From positions 758,447-822,446 of the forward strand of contig MJCC01000007.1 of assembly GCA_001766655.1 (NCBI GenBank): a stretch of DNA of 64,000 nucleotides, in the 5' to 3' direction. Below the pieces are notes generated by a model. It had not been told where the DNA came from and did not search any database. It saw only the letters and a list, made by a program, of their open reading frames with translations. Shown here in pieces: positions 26,809 through 36,100 of the stretch. Made by a program: the position numbers and the translations under genes. Each line of letters opens with the position of its first letter. Position 1 is the first letter of the stretch. Origin of the DNA: Phytomonas francai (Eukaryota; Euglenozoa; Kinetoplastea; Trypanosomatida; Trypanosomatidae).

Positions 26809-28938
26809 ATGCGTCAGGTTCTGCTTATGATCTCTTCGTGTATGTTGCCAGTTCTTTCCTCGGTAAAACGTCACCACTCCTATTTAGCCTCCCCACTGGC
26901 TACCCAGAACGACGAAAAAGGTGGTGCTATGCTCGCCCAGCAAGCCGCTTTCCCTACCCAGGGCTTGCAGAGCCCTCAGAAACAAATACTTCCTAGCAAT
27001 ACGAAACCCACGAGCTCCTCTTCGTCAGCCTCACCATCTGGAAGCAGCCTCTCGCGAGGCGGCGACGGAAATAGCTCTCCTCAAAAAAGAAAAAAAATCA
27101 AAGTCATTAAAAGTACCAACCCATCTGATCATGCGCCTCGGAAAACCTCATATCTTACGCGCACGATACTTGACATGCCGACCTCATACACGTCCTTCCG
27201 TCATGTCACGCCTCTCAAAGAATTTTCACAACGCTACGATCACCTGGCGGCAGGGGAAAAGGTGATTGGTGTTTCAGAAAGAGTTGGTGGCCGCGTTGTT
27301 AGCCTGCGCGATATGGGTCGCATACTGTTCCTGACCATCCACGGAGACGGCTACTCTCTGCAGGTAGTGCGTCAGGTGGGCGAAGACCTTCCCAAGGAAG
27401 ACCTTAAAAAGTTAAAATCCACACTCCGGATCGGGGATATCGTCGGTGCCGTCGGGATTGCCGGCCGCACTGAAAAAGGGGAGCTTTCATTATATGCAAT
27501 GGAACTTGTCATTTTGGCACCCTACATGTGCACCGACCAGTCCATCTGCCCGAACCTCAAAGGATTTTTACCCATCGCGGACAGCGAAGTCAAGTATCGC
27601 TACCGTTTTCTGGACATGATGACGAACTCGAATGTCCGGCAAAACCTCCGTAAGCGGCACGATGCGATCAAAGCCCTGCGGAGCTACCTCGATGACTGCG
27701 GCTTTGTGGAGGTGGAGACGCCCATCCTGCATGAGGTTCCCTCCGGCGCCAACGCGAGGCCTTTTATGACCCACCACAACGACACCCACGCGAACCTCTT
27801 CCTCCGCGTCGCGCCGGAGCTGCACCTGAAGCAGTGCGTCGTTGGCGGGCTCGAGCGCGTCTACGAGATCGGCCGCGTCTTCCGCAACGAGGACGCCGAC
27901 CGCAGCCACAACCCCGAGTTCACCAGCTGCGAGCTCTACGCGGCCTACCACTCCTACGAGGACTTGATGGGCATGACCGAGGCGATTCTGCGGCGCATGG
28001 CGCGCACGGTGAACGGCACGACGACGCTCGCGATCCCGCCTGGCGGGGGTCGAGGGCCCGTCGTGGTGGATCTCATGCGGCCTTTCCACCGCGTGCGCGC
28101 CTACGACGAGATCCAGCGGGTGGCGGGGGTGGAGTTGCCGCCCCCCTTGGAGCTCAACACGCCGCGAGGCCTCGCCTACATGTCGGCGATTATGCTTAAA
28201 CATGATGTTCCCCTTCCGCCTGTGCGCACGGCGGCGCAGATGTTCAATAAGCTCATAGACTTCTTTATAGTTAACCGAGTTGTGGAGCCGACCTTCGTGA
28301 TGGATCATCCGTTGTTTATGAGCCCCTTGGCGAAGGAACACGATTTGCATCCGGGGCTTTCGGAGCGATTCGAGTTGTTTATCAATGGTATGGAGATCTG
28401 CAACGCTTATAGTGAACTGAACAACCCACATGAGCAGTACTACCGCTTTCAGCAACAGCTTTTAGATAGGCAACAAGGCGATGACGAGACAATGGCATTG
28501 GACGCTGTATTTCTGAAGGCCCTACAGGTAGGTCTGCCACCGACGGCAGGCTGGGGCATGGGCATCGATCGCGTGATGATGCTACTTAACGGGTCCTCTA
28601 GCATTCGAGAGGAGGTTATCTTTCCACTTCTTAGGAAAGATGTCGATTCACGGGATACTAAGCAGCGGCGTAAAACAGCATCCTATTTTGGCTTTAACTC
28701 GCACCTGACACTTTTTTGTCTAAGCGCGCTCGAGGATGAAATGATAAAATGCAGTATGCCGCGGGATTTTTCTGATAAGGTCAGGCAGCTGCGTAAATGC
28801 ATTCACTCGATGAGCGTAGTCGCGCGCCGCGACGCGGTGGATTCCGTTGAAGCAATGACTCAGTATTCGATGAATGGTTGGCGTTATGAGGCCGCCATGA
28901 GGATACTAAAAATTGTATGCGGCCATAATAATTGGTGA
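26809..28938 (+). CDS. KRS2: Lysyl-tRNA synthetase, mitochondrial type with C-terminal extension
   Basis: The 709-residue protein is a class IIb synthetase. A basic, Ser-rich N-terminal extension (1-125) could target mitochondria. The OB-fold anticodon-binding domain covers about 130-255. The catalytic core contains motif 2 (RNEDADRSHNPEFTSCELY, about 362-380) and motif 3 (GWGMGIDRVMMLL, about 581-593). NGMEICNAYSELN is the lysine-binding segment typical of LysRS. About 100 residues follow motif 3, beyond the usual end of the enzyme. In Trypanosoma brucei the mitochondrial paralogue KRS2 is held inactive in the cytosol by a C-terminal extension that is removed after import, so this layout fits KRS2 and not cytosolic KRS1. 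Bases 27650-28190 are much more GC-rich than both flanks. Confidence 0.93.
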   Translation: MRQVLLMISSCMLPVLSSVKRHHSYLASPLATQNDEKGGAMLAQQAAFPTQGLQSPQKQILPSNTKPTSSSSSASPSGSSLSRGGDGNSSPQKRKKIKVIKSTNPSDHAPRKTSYLTRTILDMPTSYTSFRHVTPLKEFSQRYDHLAAGEKVIGVSERVGGRVVSLRDMGRILFLTIHGDGYSLQVVRQVGEDLPKEDLKKLKSTLRIGDIVGAVGIAGRTEKGELSLYAMELVILAPYMCTDQSICPNLKGFLPIADSEVKYRYRFLDMMTNSNVRQNLRKRHDAIKALRSYLDDCGFVEVETPILHEVPSGANARPFMTHHNDTHANLFLRVAPELHLKQCVVGGLERVYEIGRVFRNEDADRSHNPEFTSCELYAAYHSYEDLMGMTEAILRRMARTVNGTTTLAIPPGGGRGPVVVDLMRPFHRVRAYDEIQRVAGVELPPPLELNTPRGLAYMSAIMLKHDVPLPPVRTAAQMFNKLIDFFIVNRVVEPTFVMDHPLFMSPLAKEHDLHPGLSERFELFINGMEICNAYSELNNPHEQYYRFQQQLLDRQQGDDETMALDAVFLKALQVGLPPTAGWGMGIDRVMMLLNGSSSIREEVIFPLLRKDVDSRDTKQRRKTASYFGFNSHLTLFCLSALEDEMIKCSMPRDFSDKVRQLRKCIHSMSVVARRDAVDSVEAMTQYSMNGWRYEAAMRILKIVCGHNNW

Positions 28939-29345
28939 GTCTCAATCTCTTTTCTTTGCAATATGGGCCATCTTGTAGTGAAAACTTCTCAGAATGCTTT
29001 ACTTATCGCACGGACATTCTTCACACATTCATACATACAGTGTAAAGGATTATTTTTATTCGATTTTTATTTCGAGGAGTAGGGATGGGTAAGTCGGAAG
29101 TTTATTTTTTCTTGTGGTCGATTTCTTTCGCTCCTAAAGTTCGCTTTGGTCTCAATTTTCAGGAAAATGTGTTGCTCTCTTCCATACGGCGTCACGTAAA
29201 CGCACATCATTGAAATAATTTTCCAATTCGAAATGCAGTGCTCTCGAGGACTTGCTTACATTATCTTTTCGGGGGTTGCACAACGCTATTTTTTCTTTTT
29301 TTTTTCGTAGCAGCACAAATATTCCAAAAAATAAATAAATAAAGC
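28939..29345. other. Intergenic region with strong splice acceptor
   Basis: No gene is seen. A T-rich tract (29289-29306) followed by CGTAG places a probable trans-splice acceptor AG at 29309-29310, 35 bases before the next ATG. Confidence 0.65.
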
Positions 29346-31238
29346 ATGGTAACGAAAAGTATCTCCGAAGCTGAGCTCGGCTCGGAAAATAAATCTCATC
29401 AGAAGCTGGAAGTATATGAGAAAATAAAGTGGAATGGCTGGGGTGACATTGGTGTTGAGATGAAGTTGGACCCCGATCATGCCTTATGGGCTCGCCACAT
29501 AGATGGCAAGCCAATCAAAAAAATCCTTGACTTCCTTCACAAGGAGATCCGAGGCGGTGTTGGACCAAGGGAGGTGCCTCCTTTATCACCAAGCATCACA
29601 GTTAAGGAGGCTATTGCAAAGCTCAACCCACCATATATCAACGAGGCCTTTATGAAAGAAATTTCCGCCGCGCTAGACAGCACTCAGATACGTCCCGATA
29701 GCATGAGTCGCCTGTGTCACATCGCGGGGAAGAACTACCGTGATCTTTGGAGAATACGCAAAGGAATGGTCGAGAAAGCCCCGGACTGCATTCTTCTGCC
29801 CAACTGTAACGACGATTGTGTCAAGATCATGCAGCTGGCACACAAGCACAACGTGGTGATCATCCCCTTTGGTGGCGGCACCAACGTCACAGGCGGTGTG
29901 GAGGCGAACCCGATGGAGCAGAAGCGCATGGTTGTCTCCGTCGACATGCGCCGTATGAACCGCATGTTGAAGATTAACAAGGCATCCCACATGGCAACGT
30001 TCGAGGCTGGCGTGCTGGGGCCGGATCTAGACAGGCAGCTATTTGGCTACGGGCTCATGTGCGGCCACGACCCGGATAGCTACACACACTCAACGCTCGG
30101 GGGGTGGATTGGGGCACGGGGAAGCGGAGCGATGTCCAATCAATACGGCGATATCGAAGACATGGTAATAGCCCTGAAAGTGGTCACTCCAACAGGCGTC
30201 ATCGAGACCCCGGTGACCTCCCGGACGTGTGGAGTCGGTCTCAATGATCTTTTCATCGGCTCCGAGGGTGCCTTTGGTATCATAACAGAGGCCACCATAA
30301 AAGTAGAGGATATCCCCGAAGAGAAGTACTACGAGGGCTACCTTTTTCCCACCTTTGAAGCTGCATTCGATGCCTTCCTGGAGTGCAACACCAAAGGCAT
30401 CAGGCCATGCACAATGCGCCTGTATGATGAGGATGACTTCCGTCTGAGCAGTGCCATGAGTACCGCGACGCACGGCCCGCTGGGGACGCTCGCGCTCAAG
30501 GGCATCCAAAAGTACCTCGAGTCTGTTAAAGGATGGGATATGCGCAAGGTAAGTCTTGTTATCCTTGGCTGTGAAGGTTCCAAACAGCGGGTGCAGTTCC
30601 AGCGGAAGGAGGTTGCAGCGGTGTTCAAAAAATTCGGTGGCTTTGGAGTCGGAAAGAATGCGGGGGATTCATGGCAAGAAAAAAAATATGATCTGCCCTA
30701 TGTTCGGGATTTCAGTCTCTCTCTAACGCATTGGGCAGATGTGTTTGAAACAAGCGTGCTGTACTCGCATGCAATCCCCTGCTGGCGTGCCGTAAAGGAG
30801 GCTGTGAGGCAAGTTTGGAAGGAAAATGGTCAGCATGGGTGGATTGGGTGCCACACGGCGCACCAGTATAAGAACGGATGCTGTCTGTATTTTACCTTTG
30901 CCAGTTCACAGAAGGACGATAACGACATGAAGATCTTCTTGCAAATCAAGAAGCGTGCCATGGAAGCAATGCTCAAGTTTACAGGTAACCTGACCCATCA
31001 CCATGGTATTGGCTACGAGCATGTGCCGTGGATGTGCCACTACATGGGAAGTGGCTGCATGGACCTTCTTATGTCAATCAAGAAAAAGTTGGATCCGAAG
31101 AATATCTGCAACCCTGGGAAACTACTTCCCTGTGTTCCGCAAAGCAGCGAAACGGCTGCGCAAACAAAAGCCCGTCAAGAACGCGAAATGATGTTTGATA
31201 AGATGGGTGTCCCTGGTGCAATAAAATCTAATCTTTGA
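29346..31238 (+). CDS. ADS: Alkyldihydroxyacetonephosphate synthase
   Basis: The 630-residue protein matches alkyl-DHAP synthase over its whole length. An FAD-binding PCMH domain holds IIPFGGGTNVTGGVE (about residue 172) and DPDSYTHSTLGGWIG (about 240). The C-terminal cap domain contains the active-site region HHHGIGYEHVPWM, with the His-rich HHHG and the Tyr used in catalysis. The enzyme swaps the acyl chain of acyl-DHAP for a fatty alcohol, the ether-bond step of ether-lipid synthesis, which is glycosomal in trypanosomatids. The C-terminus reads IKSNL; SNL is an acceptable variant of the PTS1 tripeptide, so peroxisomal/glycosomal import is likely. Confidence 0.96.
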   Translation: MVTKSISEAELGSENKSHQKLEVYEKIKWNGWGDIGVEMKLDPDHALWARHIDGKPIKKILDFLHKEIRGGVGPREVPPLSPSITVKEAIAKLNPPYINEAFMKEISAALDSTQIRPDSMSRLCHIAGKNYRDLWRIRKGMVEKAPDCILLPNCNDDCVKIMQLAHKHNVVIIPFGGGTNVTGGVEANPMEQKRMVVSVDMRRMNRMLKINKASHMATFEAGVLGPDLDRQLFGYGLMCGHDPDSYTHSTLGGWIGARGSGAMSNQYGDIEDMVIALKVVTPTGVIETPVTSRTCGVGLNDLFIGSEGAFGIITEATIKVEDIPEEKYYEGYLFPTFEAAFDAFLECNTKGIRPCTMRLYDEDDFRLSSAMSTATHGPLGTLALKGIQKYLESVKGWDMRKVSLVILGCEGSKQRVQFQRKEVAAVFKKFGGFGVGKNAGDSWQEKKYDLPYVRDFSLSLTHWADVFETSVLYSHAIPCWRAVKEAVRQVWKENGQHGWIGCHTAHQYKNGCCLYFTFASSQKDDNDMKIFLQIKKRAMEAMLKFTGNLTHHHGIGYEHVPWMCHYMGSGCMDLLMSIKKKLDPKNICNPGKLLPCVPQSSETAAQTKARQEREMMFDKMGVPGAIKSNL

Positions 31239-31459
31239 AGTTTCCTTTATTCTGGAATGAATTGATTTGTGGGGCTACGTTTTTGTAGTTCCCATCGGAG
31301 AAAAAGGGAGTGTTACATCGCAAATGTACGTATGCAACGATCCCTCTCTGCTGGGGGATACCCTAGGTTGTATAACACAAATTGTTTGAAAAACTAATTA
31401 AGATAATATCAATGATAAACGTCAGCAGCTCCGTGAACATGTACTATATGTATAGGTTC

Positions 31460-31495
<36 letters not shown>

Positions 31496-33143
31496 GTAAC
31501 GTCTGTATAGCATACGATTACTATAATTAACATGAGGTCTTTCTTTATTTTTATTGCGGAAGATTATATATATTCATTGTATTGAATTCTATTGTTGAAA
31601 TGCAAAGAGTAGATGAGACAATGTTATGGTGTTTGATAATTTTTATTCGAGGGTTATAACGAGATTAGTAGATAGGAATCTATCAAAAATTACTTCATAA
31701 TTGTGAATTAGGATGTCGTGTAGCGCAAGCTTATTTTTAAAAAAAAATATGTTTGTCCTTATTTGATAAACCCTAACATTTACCCCTTGGATCCATGCAA
31801 AGTTTGGAAAAAGGTATGTAAAGACAGATTTGTTGTCCTTGTGTAAATATATATGTGTGTGTGCGTGTAAGCAACAATCAAACCACACCCTATGAAACAG
31901 TAGCAGAAGCAAGCTTTAATGCGCACGTTCGGTGGTCGTTACCATCATCACTAGTTAGCAATGATTGGTAAATCTGAAGTTATATGGCTAACCTGTGGTG
32001 ATTCCTGTCTCGCGTGGCGATCCCCACCCTTATGACACCACAATATCGGTACATCAGTCGTGAACATGTGTGCTTTCAAAAGTGTTCATCTTAAACAGTT
32101 CCCCAAGGAAGAGCCATTTGACACAATAGCTTGCCTCAAACTCCAAATTATGTTAGAAAAAGAATCCTTAAGATTCAGAGTACCTGCTGGGCTGTTCTAC
32201 GAACTCCCCCTTAATAAGCTTCGATGCATATATATTGCTCAAATCTAAAATCCCTCGATGCTGTTCGTAATATCATGACATTTTGGGACCTAAACACACA
32301 GCGTCGCTGTGTCTGGTCGTTTTCAGTGATCTATGCTTTTGTTTTGCTCATCCTTTTCGGATGGAAACGCGAATCTGTCCTTTCAGAGCAAAAGAACTTC
32401 GAGTGTTGTCTATGGGCTCCTCTTCCCCGACCAATAAATAGCTAGCTTGACAGAGCAAAGACATTTTACACTCAGTAAATTCCTTTACGAAGCACTTTGG
32501 AAAATTTACAATGAAGTCTGCGATTTGTCTATACCTTGCTGTTTATCTTTGGCTTTGTAGACATGGCTAAACTCCTTGAAGAATCAAAAACTCGTGAAGA
32601 AGTTTTCAGAAACAGATAAGACTATTCGTTTGCATTGAAAAGGACACTCATATAACAACATCTACAGGTTGGAGGAAAAAAAGAAAAAATCCATGATATG
32701 CTTCACAACGCTATGCTTGCTAACTGAGCACGGTTAGACAGAGTAGTACCTCCCCCAGGGGGTAGTTAAGGGTCTAAAGCCTGTTTCCTATTCGGAAGTG
32801 GTACTATCAATCTGTCTGCAGCAGTGCAAGCGAGTTCTATAAGAGGATCTTTGTCAAAATCAGAAAGGCTTGTGAAGCTGCAACTGAAAGTTTCCCTTTA
32901 TTTCTATTCCTATTATCAACATAGACTTTTATCTGCGTGTCTGTCTGTTTTCATTTTTTATTTGTTTGTGTCATGTGTATTGCATACTGAAGTATAATTT
33001 AGGGTGTGTTTAATTCTAGTTTGAACCCTTTTTCCCTTGGTGTTTTCTTCTATAATCAGAGAGCGTCGAATTCGAAATAAACGTCCCAGCACAGAGAAAG
33101 CACAAATCTACGCTAGACCTCCGTTTCATAGAAACTCTATTCC
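31239..33143. other. Long intergenic region, 1.9 kb
   Basis: It is unusually long for the unit. It has a (TA)n tract at about 31463-31493 and AT-rich sequence to 31.9 kb, then 0.7 kb of more balanced composition (31.95-32.9 kb) in which only short frames exist. One of 73 codons (32224-32445) starts with ATG and includes a hydrophobic segment; I cannot support it as a gene. No tRNA, snRNA or spliced-leader RNA gene is recognised. The next gene has a good splice acceptor: TTTTCTTCTATAATCAG, with its AG at 33058-33059. Confidence 0.6.
31463..31493. repeat. (TA)n microsatellite
   Basis: About 15 TA units. Confidence 0.9.
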
Positions 33144-36100
33144 ATGGAAGGGGCATTAGATTATGGGAAGCAACTTTATATTCAATGCTGTCTTAGACGT
33201 AAGGCAAAGCCAAGCAAGGAGATTATTGCTCAGGTAGATAGACCAGATGTTGTTCTTCTAGATGTGATCGACACCTCACAAACCCTTATCGGTCGCTCTG
33301 GTGTGCTTGCTATCCTGGACTTCGCGTCGCAACACCGTTGCCTAAAAAAACTGATATTGCCACAGAACGATATCGATACAGCCTGTGTAGAGCACCTCTG
33401 CACGATCCTTAAAGAGAGAAATTCATCGCTACGTAGTGTCGATTTATCCTCCACCAACCTCTCAGTGCCCGCAATGCGAGCTCTGTGGGAGACGGCCAGG
33501 TCTGTGAACACCCTCGTGGAGGTACGCTTGGATAACAGTGACGTCCCACAAGAATGGGCTGAGCGGTTGGTCCATCAACTATCGAAAAACCGTGAACTTC
33601 AGGAGAGGCTCGCCGCCCCGCGACACTTGGTGCACAACTCGATAGATTTCGTTTCTAAATGGCATACTACGTTTGTTTTATTAATTAGTACCAGTGATAG
33701 GCAAATGGAGCTTTACAACCGACATGTTCTTCAGGTGCTTTCGCCCCCGGCAGCCGCGCTGCGCCGGCGACTTGCTTCAATCATCGTAGGTACGGATGAA
33801 ACAAAAGAACATATACTTAAAAAGGTGCAGTACTGCTGCGAAGAGCATCCCCAGAGACGTGTGTGGTGTGTCGTACTGTTAGATGGCACGCCTTTAACGA
33901 ATGTTCAGCGGCTGGCCCTGGACATGGTGCTCGCCGCCCAAGCGCTTGTTAAGAAGGAGCTGTCCGATCTGGTGGAAAGCTTGTTTGTCTATTACCCTAT
34001 AAAAGAAGAATCCATAAACGATTTAAAACCAATCATCAGCTTGGCTCTCCCCCCTAGTGCCTGGTTGGCCTTGACAGGTTGTGATGATAAGCAACGTATT
34101 GAGTGGGCCTCTATGACTCAATGCGATGCATATGTGCTGACTCCCGAAATATACAAGCTCAGATGTCAAAGTGATCTTCTTAGCTCATTGCGGAGGGCAT
34201 ATCTAGCTGGCAGCGATGAAGATCGAAACAATTGCACTGAGGTTACGGGTTCTGCTCGTGAAGTCCATCAAACGATAAATTTGGGCGCACGTTCGATGTC
34301 AACAGTTGTGAACCCAGACTTGGCTAACGTCAAGCGTCTGTCAAAAACTGTGCTCAAATATATCCAAGCAGACCCTGAAGAACCAGGGACACCACTACTT
34401 ATCCATGGCGTGGCAGGGGCAGGAAAGGGAGAGCTTTTGCGTCACCTATCGCAAAGCTTACAAGTCGATACGGATGTATGTAGTGTGTGTTTTCTTGAAA
34501 TCGACAGCCCCAACGGCGGTGTTGTGACGTTTTTATATAAGGTACTCCAGCTCCTCAGTCCAACGGCCGCCCAACGACACTACTACACCACGATGGCGCT
34601 GCTATTGGCCGTCAAGGAAGCTGCAGCATCCTACGTTGGGTCGAAACGAGTCGCTGTGATCGTTTCACGCGTGGATCGGTTGGATCTTTGTGGGTTGGAA
34701 GACGCAACGTGTGTCGACTGGGTGCCTTCGCTTCTGTCGCCGAGGCTGCGCGTCGTGTTATCCTTTGATACCTGTCCCACACTACTCGAACAACTCCGAC
34801 AACGCTCACCACAACCGTGGGAATATTTGGTCTACCCTACTGATGATGCTGAAGGTGTCGACGCCTACTGCAGTATGTTGAAGAAAAAAGGTCTTTGCTT
34901 ACCAGGAGTCACGCGGGGTCAAACCGAGGCCGGCCTTAGTCTAACGGAGAAGAGCTATGCACACAAACCTGATTCGCATCGGATGTTTTACAGTCGACTA
35001 GCCGCTGCCTACACAGAATATTTGCTCGAAGCCAATGCCGTGAAAAGTGAAGAGGAGGTCGCTCTTCTCATACAAGAAAAGCTTCCAGGTACCGTGGAGG
35101 AGCTTATACGCTCCTCCTGCCAGCACGTTGCCGCAGCGCACGGACAAATCACTCTTTCATGGATCCTATTGTCTCTCACAATCTGCCCTCTAAGTACAAT
35201 GGACATAGAAGAGGTATGCGAACAGCTAGGACGTTGTCCAGCGCACACCTCTGTTCCAACCCTTTTGTATCTAGTTGTGTTTGGTTTAATTGAGTTTGAT
35301 AATAGGGCAAATGCATGCCTCTCTCATTACGCGATATGTGCTCCAATTGTGCTGGACCTGTACGCTTGTGAATTGGATCGTGTTAGTGTGGCCGTAGAGA
35401 CGCATTTGCGCCTCATGACCGGTCAGTATATGGATGTCCACAATATATTCCGTCATTTGATTCCCCTCATGCTGAGCAATGGTAACTTTAATGCTGTGAT
35501 GAAGCTCCTATCTGATGCGGATCTCTTAGATCGCATGCTCAGCCGCAAAGATGAAGGATTTTACCACACAATGGAAGCCTTTTTCCGCTTGACCAGTGCG
35601 TGCGACCTAGTGGACAAGCTAGCCTCCGCCGGTCAACCTCTCGAGGGTGTTACTCTCGATCGCGGACAAATTGAATGCTTTCTGAGAGAGATACAGCTAA
35701 CTCGGGGTCCAGGGTTACTCCAACGTTGCATCCTGTCACATAGTGAATCCCAGTTGCATCGCAGTGCTCGCCAGAAGCTGGGTTGTGAGGGAGGCGGCGT
35801 GCCGTATTCCGTACTAGTTCCTCTGAAAACTTATGCACAAGACCAAAGCTCGGTGACGCTGACAAGTGCCTCCATGCTGCCGGTCATTCACATTCACTGT
35901 CGCGGTGACTATCTTGTCGCATCTACCCTAGGTGACGTGACGGTGTACCACACACAGACACTTGCTGAAATCGTGCACATGGACTCACCCTTCAAGGGGA
36001 CAAAAGGCAATGCCATCCTGGGCTCTTTTGTAAGCATCGGACCGCGCGTAGTAATTTTGGCGTCTACTGAAATCTTTCTATGGAATTTCGGCGCCGATGC

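Noticed and set aside
27568..28455. Minus-strand frame of 295 codons inside lysyl-tRNA synthetase
   Set aside because: Shadow of high GC3 on the coding strand, with no protein-like features.
32224..32445. 73-codon frame with one hydrophobic segment
   Set aside because: Too short to support without homology; no good splice signal close upstream.
32738..32762. CCCCCAGGGGG inverted repeat
   Set aside because: Stem of five pairs with a one-base loop and no longer pairing; it is not evidence for a terminator or RNA gene.
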